Part shown: in pieces, positions 11,261 through 22,486 of the stretch
How positions within the stretch are numbered: the first letter of the stretch is position 1
Layout: every line of letters begins with the position of its first letter
From: Terfezia claveryi
Taxonomy: Eukaryota; Ascomycota; Pezizomycetes; Pezizales; Pezizaceae
Assembly: GCA_015179025.1 (NCBI GenBank)
Contig: WHUX01000171.1
Location: 51,655-115,654, forward strand
Reading direction: 5' to 3'
Length of the DNA: 64,000 nucleotides
Program-made: the position numbers and the translations under genes
Notes under the pieces: model-generated
Databases searched by the model: none
Seen by the model: only the letters and a program-made list of their open reading frames with translations
What the model was told of the DNA's origin: nothing

Positions 11261-11384
11261 AATACATATAGCTAGCAGAACAATAAATAAAGATATGGCT
11301 AGCAGAACAATCAAGAAGTTGATTAGGAACATGTGTGTCGTGAATCACATACTACATGATGTCTAGGAAGTAATATAGACAGAG

Positions 11385-11585
11385 TTGGATCGTCCGGCGG
11401 CATGCACCTAATGTACGTCCAACAGCACAGCGGTCACCAATGGCGTCGGAAGGGTATTGCGACGCAGCGCAGGGCCCTAGTTGCGTCCGGATTGTAATAC
11501 AATACCCTGGAGCGTCCAGACACACAGGACGCATAGGATGCAAAATCGCGTCCGGATGCTTGGTGGTACGTCCTGACGCCAATTT
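11385..11585 (+). repeat. GCGTCC(GGAT) subterminal-type repeat cluster
   Basis: Within 200 bp of otherwise AT-rich DNA the motif GCGTCC or ACGTCC/CGTCC, or its complement, occurs about nine times (near 11391, 11416, 11444, 11458, 11477, 11511, 11527, 11547 and 11569), twice as the longer GCGTCCGGAT. Clusters like this next to a transposon end are usually transposase-binding sites. The complement ATCCGGACGC recurs in tandem at 21.3-21.4 kb. Confidence 0.5.
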
Positions 11586-12772
11586 CTTTTTGCTGATGCA
11601 GGAAGTACAGGATGCAGCCTTGCTGATAGGAAGTATGGGATATAGAAAAATACAACCCCCTAAATGATGAAGATATCACACATCCTGATACAAATTTTTT
11701 TTTTTGCTGATGGAGTCTCTCTTCAATACTAGTTTGGGGTAAGTATACATGCTTAGTAAAGGCCTCCTAGTACTTGTGGGCTCACCCACCTGATACTCCA
11801 CCTATGGTGGGGGTAGGGGGAGGAGAGGTAGTTTTTGGGGTAGTCATATTGCTATGGTAGCTGTTTTGGGATATTAGTAGATATTTGCAGAATGTAAGGG
11901 TAACTATGTTATAGAGTGTAGTTGTTTCCATAGATCCCAATAATGGTTCCTTGTCATCTTGCTTGTATGGTATCATGGGATGCAAGTAAACTAGCACAAA
12001 AACAGAGGTTGTATTGGAAGTCTACAAGGTAATGAGAGAGCTATACAGTAGAAGAATTGTGGTTGGAATCTCTTATTAAATATATGATTGCTCAAGTAAA
12101 TAGATTGATTAATAGAATGATTGCTTGCTTGAATGATTTTGATGATACTACAAAATAGAAAGGACTTAAGCAGTTTATATAGCTACTAAGAGACTCTATC
12201 AGAAGCAATAATAATATAATAATAGTAAAAATATGTAAAAGCATATAAGATCTCATATAAAAGTATATAGCATATAAGAAAGCACATTAGAGGTTATCAA
12301 ATCTCTTTCTAGTTTCTACACTAGCTTTTTAATATAAGCCATATACTAACTATTATAGGCTAAGAGATTTAATTACCTCATATTTCTAAACCAAAGTTGG
12401 TTGTATATTAGTCTAGTTGAGTTGTATATTATACTTTACTATTAGTATGTTCCAAATATTAGAAAAAACTTAAGTTCTATATAATATTAATATTATACTT
12501 GAATTTATAGCATGTTCAGATTTATTGGTATTAAATGAAGCTAAAGATAAAATAGAAAAAGAATCTGATATAGAGAATATTCAGGATTTTCTAGAAGTAC
12601 AAGATATCATTACTATATACTAGTATATTTTTATATTATTTGGTATATTTATTAATTAAATTATATTAACTAAGAACTAGATATTAAACCATCAAAGATT
12701 TGGACAATAAAAGTCATTGCTAAATACTAAAGTGTAATAGTTTCAAAGCTTATATATGAACTAGGTTGGGAT
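11586..12772. other. AT-rich sequence without genes
   Basis: 11810-11960 is similar to 21565-21705 (both end in a TATAGAGTGTAGTTGTTTCCATA-like block) and is probably part of the transposon end. 12000-12770 is very AT-rich and TpA-rich, with no reading frame and no clear structure. Confidence 0.4.
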
Positions 12773-13637
12773 TTAACAACTCCTATTATTTTAATAAGAA
12801 AACTTTTAAAATACCCTTTACTAGGTAATATGGACTACAGTAAAATACCCTCCACTTAGTAGAATATGTCTAAGATACAATACTAAACCACTCTCTCTAC
12901 TAGACCAATACTCTTGCTGCTTAGTATAGCTATATATAAAGGCCTCTTTTTTATGCCAAACTAATACACACCCATATAGTTCAATATATCCAGTATACCC
13001 AGCTTACCAGCTTAGCATAACTCATATAACTAATATGTAGCATACTCATTCTCATACCCAGTAGCATACCACACCCATATTCAGTAATATACTATGCCTA
13101 TACCTAACATACTCCATAATATACTTAAATTACCTAGTATATAGTAATATCTCTTAGTACTTTTATAGTAGGCTTGTACTTTAGGAGGGTCTGCTAATCT
13201 GTTTACATATATTATAGGCTCCTATAGTAATATCAGTACTACTTAGAATTTATGTAATTTTTCTATATCTAATATACTATATATAATTACTTTATTATGC
13301 CATATACTTTTAAGGCAGATATACTTTAAATTATATACTATAATAATTATCTATTGGTTTAATATACTTTGTAGTTACCATTCTACTTCAGGGTAACCTA
13401 GTATTCCCTACTCACTTCTATTACATTTAGTATTTTTAATATATCTAAAATACTATAGTTTATATTTTTATATAGTTTATAGGTATAGGTATTAGAATAA
13501 ACTTATACATAATATTAAATAAACTTCAAAATAAGATCTTACTATAATACTATACTCTATAAATAAATATTACTAGAAGTACAAGTTGGCTATTACTTAG
13601 TAATATAGAGGGCATATATATGATCTTTAGTTAAGAG
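12773..13637 (+). repeat. Left arm of giant inverted repeat, outer part
   Basis: It matches the reverse complement of about 17100-17775. For example, the block around 12845-12900 (CCACTTAGTAGAATATGTCT.. to ..CTACTAGACCAATA) corresponds to the complement of 17640-17710 with only C/T and G/A differences. AT-rich and non-coding. It is interrupted at 13638 by an LTR element and resumes at about 15197. Confidence 0.75.
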
Positions 13638-13903
13638 TGTTAGGAGCGAGCTAGTAATCATGGTGATATCTATCGGAATATCGATATATAGGGATAAAAT
13701 CACTTGCTCAGGCCTAACTAGGTACACAGTACGAAGAATAGTAGCTTCATTCAAAGTAACTCAATTATACAAAACTTCGCTTGAGTTTTAGAGAACAAAA
13801 ACTAGATACAAGAAGTGAGCCAATATATAAGAAAGCGGAGCTACTTTCAGACCACCCACCATTAGATGCTGCCAGTCATGCCTACATAATCTCAACCATA
13901 ACA
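13638..13903 (+). repeat. LTR 1 of the TRIM-like element
   Basis: 266 bp, TGTTA...TAACA, preceded by AAGAG. Confidence 0.85.
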
Positions 13904-14559
13904 TTACTCCCCCTCTACTAGAGGGCGTTCCGACTAACCAACTTTGTTCACCCTACCCCTTATACGTGCACATTCATATTGGCAAGCAATTAGGGCATGG
14001 GGTCCCCACTCAGGATACAATATTATCCTGAGCCTACTAACTCACTCAGACATCACTAAGGACTTCAGGTTATACATCTGTGGAATAGAGCCTCAATATC
14101 TGGCAGTAAGGGCTTGTAAGATAGCTCAGAAGGATGGGGTATTCTCTTAAATATCATAGCATCATACCAGAACATAAATATCTGTGGATCAACTGATTCG
14201 AGTATCTCAATATGAGGTACAATATATATATGGCTCGTAGATCCGGAATATCAGAAGGATCATAGATCTGAGGTAATCTCATTGGGGGGGAGTATTCCTA
14301 TATACTATTGCTATTATAAACCTCTGTGCAGCAAAACTCTGTAGGAAAAAGCCAATGTCATAGAAAAAGGTTCAATGCATACTTTCCCAGCTATCCTAGC
14401 TATCTAACTCGACTTGCTAGTACAAGGAGGAGGTCTTGTTCATTTGTGTGCTCGTAGCACTCGCTTAAGTCTTTTCCCAAGGCAGGGGTCTTTGAGCTTT
14501 CAAGCTCAAATGTGGTTTTTGAGCTTTGAGCTCGATCATGGTTTTTGAGCTTTAAGCTT

Positions 14560-14690
14560 GAATAGGGCCTTATAGGCTTGTTCGGGACCTTATAGGCTTG
14601 TTCGGGGCCTTATAGGCTCGTTTGGGGCCGCAGAGGCTCGTTCGAGGCTGCAGAGGCTCGTTCAGGGTCTTATAAGCCTGGTGAGGGGGT
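14560..14690 (+). repeat. 20-bp minisatellite inside the TRIM-like element
   Basis: Six or so copies of GGCCTTATAGGCTCGTTCGG with drift to GGCTGCAGAGGCTCGTTCGA. Just upstream (14495-14560) are further repeats of TTTTTGAGCTTT(G/A)AGCT. GC-richer than its surroundings. Confidence 0.7.
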
Positions 14691-14926
14691 GTTTGAGTAT
14701 ATCGCTCAATATCTAAGACTTAGTAGATCTGGAGATCTCAATATAAGATTAGTAGGTCATTTAGAATAAGCTAATAAGCATATAGGAGGGGGAAATAATT
14801 ATTTCCGATATCGCTCATATTAGCTAATAATCTGTTCTGCCCTTGAAGGATCATCCAACAGTGTAGGTAGCAAGAAAGGAGTGATTTGACCCAGAATCAC
14901 TAGTCCCTTTTATCAAAGCGAAGTAA

Positions 14927-15191
14927 TGTTAGGGGTGAACTAGTAATCACAGTGATATCTGTTAGAATATCGATATATAGGGATAAAATCACTTACTCAG
15001 GCCTAACTGGGTATACAGTTCAAAGAATAGTAGCTTTATTCAAAGTAACCCAGCAATATAAAACTTCACTTGAGTCTTAAAGAACAAGAACTAGATACAA
15101 GAAGTGGGCCAATATATAAGAAAGCAGGGCTGCCTTCAGGCCACCCACATCGGGTGCTGCCAGTCATGCCTATATAATCTCAGCTGTAACA
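14927..15191 (+). repeat. LTR 2 of the TRIM-like element
   Basis: 265 bp, TGTTA...TAACA, followed by the target duplication AAGAG. Confidence 0.85.
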
Positions 15192-15196
15192 AAGAG

Positions 15197-15850
15197 CAAA
15201 AGTATTTAAATAATTATCTCTATATATTTTATGATTATACATATATATATTTTAGTACTATGTATAAAATATATTCTATTATAATAGGCAATCTATTATT
15301 GGAAACACAACTACCTATAGTTTTTGGCCTAGCTATGATCTATGGTAGTACTATAATCTATATCAACTATCCTACCATAATACATATTTCAAAATACTAT
15401 ACTAGCTACACTTTCTTTACAGATTGAGTAAATTGTTTCCAACACTCTTGAATATACTCTTCAATATGTATATACTAGCTAGTTAAATATCTCATATGAA
15501 GCCATTATATGTATCAATCTACCTTGAAAAGAATGTAATTGCCTCCCCCTTTTAGTTTGACCCCTTCATCTGCAGATATCATAAACTTACAAGTCTACAT
15601 AGTGCCAGAACTTTAACTTAGTATCTATATTTATATTAGAATATAATATATAGGTATAGAGCTATATCAAAAGTTACTATTGTTTGGTGCCAATTATATA
15701 TAATTCAGCTATTTTAAGCTTTTGAACCATATCAGCTAGTTGTTTAGTATTTGGATTCTCCTTAGCCTTTTATATCTTCTGCAGCCTCTTTACTATCTAC
15801 CTTATACAGCTCCTATATCCTCTATACTCTATATATCTTATTATCTCATA
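15197..15850 (+). repeat. Left arm of giant inverted repeat, inner part
   Basis: It matches the complement of roughly 16570-17130. TTTTTGGCCTAGCTATGATC at about 15320 is found as GATCATAGCTAGGCCAAAAA near 17090-17110, and TTATATCTTCTGCA(G/A)CCTCTTTA near 15770 is found inverted near 16660. The outer limit at the LTR element is exact; the inner limit is approximate. Confidence 0.7.
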
Positions 15851-16569
15851 ACTTGGGTCTATTTACTATTAATTAGATAACTAAGTAACCTAGCTGCAAG
15901 CATAGTATAGATTACACAAGAAGCTAATGGCAGTAGCAGATATGAGGTCAATAAAGGTGTACATCACTCCAGAACAGTCTATATATATTAAAATAGCTAG
16001 AGATATGAGATAGAGTATATAAATATTATATTGAGCTTTATATCCTGTAGTAGAAATGAAATATTATTGCTAATAGAGTAACCTAAAGTAGTGATATATA
16101 AGGAATGAGCCAGACCATAGAAGCATGCACTAAGCAGCCCTGAAGTATCTCATACCTCTAAAGGCCTTCTAGGAGCTATATATAGATAAAAATCTATATA
16201 TATATACATAAATAGATATTATACCATTTGGCCGGCTAGATGGTTATGAGCTGTAATTAAGATCTCATACAAACTGCTATATAAAATACTATACATAGAG
16301 ACCTTTAGATTGCAATAAAATAGATAGAGGCTTCTAGATTATAATAAAGGCCTCCAAGTACAATAGGTAAAGCTTCTAGAGTATATCTGAAAGTATAGGT
16401 AGTAGACTTCAAATATCTTACCTTAGTATCCAACTACTCCCCTCTTCTTCAGTATATACTAGAGCTACGGGTATAAATAGGTATAGACCTTATTAAAAAA
16501 CCTTTAAGAAACCTTATACATATATATATAGATAAGAAGAAATATAGGGCAAAAATTATTATTAAGTAA
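15851..16569. other. Loop of the giant inverted repeat
   Basis: About 0.7 kb of AT-rich sequence between the two arms, without a reading frame or a recognisable feature. Confidence 0.45.
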
Positions 16570-17775
16570 GCCTGGTGTGTAGGATATAGAGTAGAAGGTG
16601 AGGGTGTGTAAGATATAGAAGATATAGGAGTTGTATTAGGTAGATAGATAAAGAGGTTGCAGAAGATATAAAAGGCCAAGGAGGATCTAAATACTGAATA
16701 ACCAGCTGATGTAGTCCAAAAGTTCAAAATAGCTAAATTATACATGATTAGTGCCAAATAATAGTAACTTTCTATATAGCTCTATACTTATATATTATAT
16801 CCTAATATAAATATAAAAGGTACTAGTACTATATAGGCTTGTAAGTTCATGATATCTATAGGTGGAGGAGTTATACTAAGAAGGAGGAGGCAATTATATT
16901 CTTTTTGAGGTGAATTGATGTATATGATAGCTTCATATGAGTTATTCAACTAGCTAGTATATGCATATTGTAGAGCATATTCAAGAGTGTCAGGAAATAA
17001 TTTACCCAGTCTATAGAGGAAGTGTAGTCAGTATAGTCTTTTGGGATATGTATTATAGCAGAGGTAGTTGACATGGATCATAATACTACTATGGATCATA
17101 GCTAGGCCAAAAACTGTACTGGCAGTACATGCCTGGTCATATGCCAAGAGCCACAAGTATAGACCTGAGCGAAGATTACTCTGAAGCATGATTATAACTG
17201 TGGAACCGCATCTGACTAATAGATAGCTATTGCAATACATAATTTAAAGCATGCCTGCCTATAAGAGTATATGAAGTAATTATATATAGTATATTAGCCA
17301 TAGAAAAAGCGCATGAAGTCTAGGTACTAGTATAGCTATATACTGGTATAGCTATAGAAGCGTGTAATATGCATAAACAGATTAGCAGACCCCTCCGAAG
17401 CATAAGTCTACTACAGGAGCTAAGAGATATTATGATGTACTAGGTAATTTGAGTATACTGTAAAGTGTGCTGGGTATGGGTATGGGTATACTGTTGAGTA
17501 TGGGCGCGGGTATGCTGGGTATGCTGGGTATGCTGGGTATGCTAGGTATGCTGGGTAGAGTATACTGAACTGGTGAAGCATATAATAGCAATGCGTATTA
17601 CTTAGTCTAGTATAAAAGGGGCCTTTGTATATAGTCATGCCTATTGGTCTAGTAGAGAGAGTAGTTTAGTATTGTATCTTAGACATGTTCCACTAAGTGG
17701 AAGGCATTTTACAGTAGTCCGTGTTACCTGGGGGGCATTTTAAAGGTTTTCTCTTATTTCAACAGGTTGTTTTAC
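16570..17775 (-). repeat. Right arm of giant inverted repeat
   Basis: Reverse-complement partner of 12773-13637 plus 15197-15850. It is less AT-rich than the left arm, and paired positions mostly differ by C/T or G/A, so the two arms decayed separately. A short GCTGGGTAT tandem (17510-17560) lies inside it. It ends about 300 bp before the AAA-ATPase-like start codon. Confidence 0.75.
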
Positions 17776-18083
17776 CCTAGTCTCATGCCAAGACCCTCTG
17801 GCGCTCGAGGTAGTTTTACCCCGGTCAACCTACATGGTCGGTCATCCTTAGGTAAGCGATGGTATCAGTTTGTTTCCTCTCCAGCAAACTTAGTCTCATG
17901 CCAAGACCCTGCAAACTTTTGTCAACCCAACCACCTTCATCTCCAACAATGCTTTTCTTCTCTTCCCATCTTCGAATTCTGACCCCAATATCGTCTACTG
18001 TTTGGCCGTTGCGCCTTCTCTTCCACTCGCTTGCCTCACTACCGGCTAAGAGGATAAAGAGGAGTCCGCCTCACGCCCACACA
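17776..18083 (+). other. Upstream region of the AAA-ATPase-like gene
   Basis: A 20-bp sequence TAGTCTCATGCCAAGACCCT occurs twice, near 17778 and 17892. Its first 15 bases recur inverted near 47457. An in-frame ATG at 17859 would add 75 residues without family likeness, so I use the ATG at 18084. Confidence 0.35.
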
Positions 18084-19556
18084 ATGCCTTCACAAAAGAG
18101 AGCCCGAGTCGGTGATAGTAGCCTGATAATTAATGGCGAATTGAAGTACTTCCGATCCGGAGCAAAGGCGTTTTCCGAGCTTGTACAGAGAGAGGGTCAG
18201 GCTTACTTCGATCGTACTCGCTATATCTCTAAGTTGCACGAATTCAGTAAATTCATCCTTTTCTGCCGCCCACGTCGATTCGGCAAATCACTAACTGTAA
18301 GCATGCTGGAATATTTCCACGGTCTTCAATATGCAGACGAACATCAATCACTTTACAAGGTATGCAACAATCTCCTTAATCACCTTGGTACGAGAACTTA
18401 CTTCAATCACTCTAGGGTCTTGATGTGCAAAAGGATATCGACGAAAGAAGAGTGAACCCTGGACAGTACTTCGTCTTGAAATTCGATTTTTCCCAAATCG
18501 ATGCCAGCTCAGACCTTCCGGAGGCGGAAAAGAATCTCACCGATTTCTTGAATTATTCCATCAAGCAATTCTATAGAAAATATGCTGCCTACTTGGGCGG
18601 AAACTTTACTGATCTATGTCAAAAAATTGATGATAAAAACCCCAACGCTAGTCTTCGGTGGTGTACCGATTTAGTTCGATATGCGATTCAGCAGGACGAG
18701 CGACTTTCTGGTATTGAAGGGATCTACGTGCTCGTTGACGAGTACGATTCCTTTAGGTACCTCGACCTACCCGGTACCGTCGGAGAATCCGAGATCGCTT
18801 GGGATAACACAGCAGTCGGAGGAACCTTCAGATCTTTCTGGGCTACACTAAAGTCATTGGGCACAGAAGGGATCATCAAAAGAATGTTCATCACGGGCAT
18901 ATTACCGCTCTCCTTATCATCCGGTTTCGGCGGTGGGTTCAATGTGGCGAGAAATCTGTCATTCCACAAGGACCTAGCCGGTCTTTGTGGTTTGACATCT
19001 TCGGACTTGGAAGACGCCCTGATGGGGATCTACGAGGACCCTAAAGTCTGCGAACGTTTTCTTTCAGAAATGACTGAATTTTACAACGGATATCATTTCT
19101 GTAAAGAGAGAACAGTCAAAACAGTTTACAACACGGAGACGTGCTTGGCATATCTTCAGTATCGTATCGAGGGGGTAACACCAAAGACTCAAGACCCGGA
19201 AAACTCCGAAGTATCTGAAGATTTTCTCAGGAGATTTGCTACTTCAGCGCCAGCGATAAGGGGCTTCGAGAAGGCACTGGAATGCGATGAAAAAGGGAAC
19301 TTCATGCCTATCGAGTACAGCAACTTCAAACTCCAATTAACGCTTCGAGATTTGGTATGTTAATGTCTTAGCCCTAGTTCCCGATTGTGCTAACTTAAAT
19401 CTCTTCTAGAGTAGTGAGGAAGATCATACTTTGTGGCGTTCACTAATCGTCTACTTTGGCGGTCTTACGTTTCACCCGGAAAAGCCAACAACACACCTCA
19501 AGATACCGAATCGTGTTGCGGCAAATCAAATCGCTCTCATTATGCGAGCTTTGTAA
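18084..19556 (+). CDS. AAA-ATPase-like domain protein, probably C-terminally truncated
   Basis: Exons 18084-18359, 18416-19354 and 19410-19556 give 453 residues. The introns are 56 and 55 nt, with GTATGC/GTATGT donors and CTAG acceptors. The N-terminus has KYFRSGAKAFSELVQREGQ and the P-loop variant RPRRFGKSLTVSMLEYF (about residues 66-82) typical of AAA-ATPase_like (PF09820) proteins; VLVDEYDSF (from 18727) is the Walker B region with the DEYD motif, and ITGILPLSLSSGFGG is the sensor strand. Relatives in fungi and bacteria continue with a PD-(D/E)XK nuclease-like region; here the frame stops at TAA in IMRALstop, and the bases GTAAGT there also form a perfect splice donor. A tRNA-like repeat starts 5-10 bp later and no nuclease part is found, so the gene may be cut short. 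Confidence 0.75.
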
Positions 19557-19561
19557 GTTCA

Positions 19562-19650
19562 AAGGGGTGTAGTTTAGTGGTATAATACCTCTTGGATATA
19601 GAGGCGTTGTCGTCGTAGTCTCAATCTGAAAATGATAACCAGACTATTTT
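19562..19650 (+). repeat. tRNA-Gly-like SINE head after the AAA-ATPase-like gene
   Basis: GGTGTAGTTTAGTGGTATAATACC resembles the D-arm half of a tRNA-Gly and fits the pol III A box. A poor B box follows (AGTCTCAATCTG), then a T9 run and TCTTTTC. The stems are not preserved. The same TAG(T/C)GGTATAATACC core occurs in the two repeats at 61.5 and 62.6 kb. Confidence 0.4.
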
Positions 19651-20640
19651 TTTTTTCTTTTCTAAATACTCATTACCTCATACGAACGTCCATGAGGAGA
19701 TACCAGACTAAAAATGGTGTGGTACCTACATAGGGAGACTACCAAGATAGGACTAGCTTAATTACAAAAAGAGTCCCTACAGTTTCTCCAGCCACAACTC
19801 GTGATATATCATGAGCATAGTGATTCTGGCTAAATGCATATCTATGGGATTGAGTACGCTCTACAACATGGTTATGCTCACACCCCGACCGAAGACTCAA
19901 TATTCCCCTTTCTAATATGACCTCCCCGAAAACTCACCCCAACCCCCTCAACCCCCCCTTATATGCCAGGTGTCCAGTGGGTGAGCCTATGACGACTAGA
20001 AGGCTATTCCCTGGTATCTATATTCATGTCAAAACAGCCTCTAGGGCAGCAGGCCCCAATATGACCAAACTGCATACAATCAACAATGACGCTCCAAAAT
20101 GAGCTATTTTCAGAATTAACTAATTTACTTTATTTATGCTAGTCTGAATTACTCGACCTTCCCCCTCTGCAACCATTCCTTCCATAGCATTCTCAACCAC
20201 TACAGACAGGTCCCCAATAGCTCTGGGACCTCCAATAACCTCCAATAACCCCTGTTCAAGGACCTCCCCCCAATAGCCACCCCCTCTATAAGCCGAATAT
20301 TGCACGAATGGGCCCATAACCACAAGACCTTTGCCTAGCATCTATCGCCACTGGTGCTGAAAGTGGAATCTGCAAAATGGCGAAACTGGAGGGCCCCAAT
20401 TCACGGCACTAACCTCTCAAATAATCACTTTCGAGAGCTCTATTATGCTCTCCTCGATTCATCTCGATCCAACTTGAGGATCTCCTCAGTACACTCTCCT
20501 CAGTACCACTGACCACTCCGCTAGTGCTAGTATTGGTAATGCTTGCGTTGACTGCATGGTAGTAATACTTCAAAGGGTTTGAAATGCCTCGAAAAAGGCC
20601 AGCATACCACCATGATCATAATGCATTGCCAAGTGTACGC
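19651..20640. other. Gene-poor, repeat-derived sequence
   Basis: 19709-19780 (AAAATGGTGTGGTA..GGGAGACTACCAAGATAGGACTAGCTTA) is shared with 24167-24222. No gene is seen; 20120-20341 on the minus strand is a 73-residue frame without features. Confidence 0.4.
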
Positions 20641-20845
20641 GTAACTAACCCACATCTCACAGGCTTCTGAGCGAGCAAGTTCAGGTGATATAGGTGAGAG
20701 CATTGCCAGACCTCCGATATGTGCGCGCCCAACTAACCTCTATCACAGGCTTCTGGAAGCGACCGAGCGAGTTCAGGTGATATAGGTGAGAGCATTGTCA
20801 GACCTCCCAAAAATGCACGCATAACTAACCTATCTCACAGGGTTC
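20641..20845 (+). repeat. Tandem repeat of about 90 bp with intron-like ends
   Basis: Two units, GCTTCTG..GTTCAGGTGATATAGGTGAGAGCATTG.., plus a partial preceding end. Each unit closes with CTAACC..ATCTCACAG, which looks like a branch site and 3' splice site, and has GTTCAG|GTGATATAG like a donor. It is followed at once by the 24-bp repeat. Confidence 0.55.
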
Positions 20846-20858
20846 ATCAGCAGTTTCC

Positions 20859-20970
20859 ATGGCTCTGATGTCACTATTTCCACAGCTCCAATGTCTCCAT
20901 TTACACAGCTCCAATGTCTCCATTTCCATGGCTCCGATGTCTCTATCCACGGCTCCGATGTGTACTGTGG
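20859..20970 (+). repeat. 24-bp tandem repeat
   Basis: Four to five copies of CCATGGCTCCGATGTCTCTATTT with variants (ACAGCTCCAATGTCTCCATTT). A short frame runs through it but shows no likeness to a family. Confidence 0.65.
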
Positions 20971-21292
20971 TTGATGGGTCTACGTTGGTGGGAGGCAATA
21001 TGGGCAGCGGTTGCCCCGCAATATGCGGAGGTGGACGGAGGTTCTTGCACTGCCTCCGATGGGGTAGGCTTTTATGTATATAAACATTTCACAATACTAT
21101 TGACGTTTGCTATGCTTCTTTGCGGCACGCTTCATTGGGCATCATAGGCTTCTATTGTAGGGGGGCTAAAGCTCCATCCGTTCCGGACTGAACAACTAAG
21201 GCCAGGTTAGAGTACCAAGCCACCCACAAGGGTTGGGGTTGAACGCGCGCCTGGGCGTTTGGGAGCCACCGAGAGACCAGGAGCCATATACT

Positions 21293-21450
21293 AAAGGGAG
21301 GTTATCCGGATGCCATATACAGAAGGGAGGTCATCCGGACGCCATGAGCCAAAAGGAACGACATCCAGACGCCATGAGGTAAAAGGGAGGTCATCCGGAC
21401 GCCCATAAGCCGGAGGAGGGGCATCCGGGCGACAATGATCCGGACGGGGG
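21293..21450 (+). repeat. 31-bp tandem repeat built on ATCCGGACGCC
   Basis: Five units of GGGAGGTCATCCGGACGCCA..TAAA. The core is the reverse complement of GCGTCCGGAT at 11.4-11.6 kb, and the sequence after it (21545-21705) resembles 11810-11960. It is probably the end of a second, otherwise deleted copy of the same transposon family. Confidence 0.5.
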
Positions 21451-21705
21451 CATTAACAAGTGGCACAATGGCTCCGCGGCGCCCAGGGCATTGGACGCCA
21501 ATTAGGCAAACTCAAATCGTTCCTGATGACTATAAGCTCATTGGTATAATATTCATCATGTCAGAGTGGGTAGAAGGGGGGTGGGTGGGGTCCATTGAGG
21601 TAGTTATATTGGAAGAGGATATTATTAGGTACTGGGTTGATTTTTCTGCCAAATGAGCAGAACCATATTGTAGAGCATAGTTGTTTTCATAGTTGTGTAT
21701 TTAGG

Positions 21706-22427
21706 TACTTAGATAGAGCTCTCGTGGTCTATGGTTCCATATATCATGTGCTACACTACAGGTGGGGGCCGGCAGGGGCTGGACACTAGACGGTGATTGG
21801 ACACTTCCAGTCGAGCAAGGGTACCGTCCTAATTTTGTGTGTCCCATTCTGTTCCGAAGGTTGAGCTTACTTCTCACGGATGTTCTACCTGACAGTTCTT
21901 ACCAAGGAATACGAAAGTGAGTCTTCCCGAAGGATTGTCCTCCCCGGGAATGCGATAACCAAATGTAGTGATTTAATGAGGGTCCCGAAGTAGTAATATT
22001 AGAATAAAAATAATAAAAAAGGAAGATGAAATACTGGCGGAGGCCTTAACAACCCCTACCCTTGCGATGTTGTGGCATCCCTGACTCGAAATCGTTCGAA
22101 ACCGCATAAAATAACCAAGGGAAGATAATGTATGTACTAAGAAGTCAGGGCTATTAAAGAAATAGCTATTTTGACCGGAGGGTGGAAACGTAAGGCACAG
22201 GAGATTTCAGTTTCTTCCAAGTTCAAGTTCTTCTTCTCTTCTATACCTCTATAGCTAAAGTCAGCTGGAATACGGAAATGCATATTTTCCCGTGCATCAC
22301 GACAGTATGGAAGGATGGAAAACGAAGATTCTTCCGATCCAATCGGAGGAAAGAGCTACCCAGATAGTACTATAGACAGCAAGTAAAGACAAATGGGGTA
22401 CCTGCCAAACCTTCCAGTTCAGTCCCA
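21706..22427. other. Intergenic, 3' side of the APH-like gene
   Basis: No coding potential or repeat recognised. It contains short A-rich tracts near 22000. Confidence 0.4.
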
Positions 22428-22486
22428 TCAAACCCCTTTCATCACATGTCCTAATGACGTTCAACGAGAGGAATGTGGGCACTAAG

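Larger units (their letters stand above)
13638..15191. mobile_element. Complete non-autonomous LTR retrotransposon (TRIM-like), 1554 bp
   Basis: It has two direct LTRs, 13638-13903 (266 bp) and 14927-15191 (265 bp), both starting TGTTA and ending TAACA. The 5 bp before the first LTR (AAGAG, 13633-13637) are repeated exactly after the second (15192-15196), a perfect target-site duplication. The internal 1023 bp has no gag or pol; the longest frame (13944-14150, 68 residues) resembles nothing I know. It holds a 20-bp tandem repeat at 14560-14690. The LTRs differ mainly by transitions. It must have been moved by proteins from another element. Confidence 0.85.

Noticed and set aside
12000..17775. 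AT-rich block as a centromere or mitochondrial insert
   Set aside because: It resolves into an inverted repeat plus an LTR element; no mitochondrial gene is seen and 5.8 kb alone is no evidence for a centromere.
17859..18083. Upstream in-frame ATG of the AAA-ATPase-like gene
   Set aside because: The extra 75 residues look like translated leader (CT-rich, with a repeated 20-bp word); the family starts close to the ATG at 18084.
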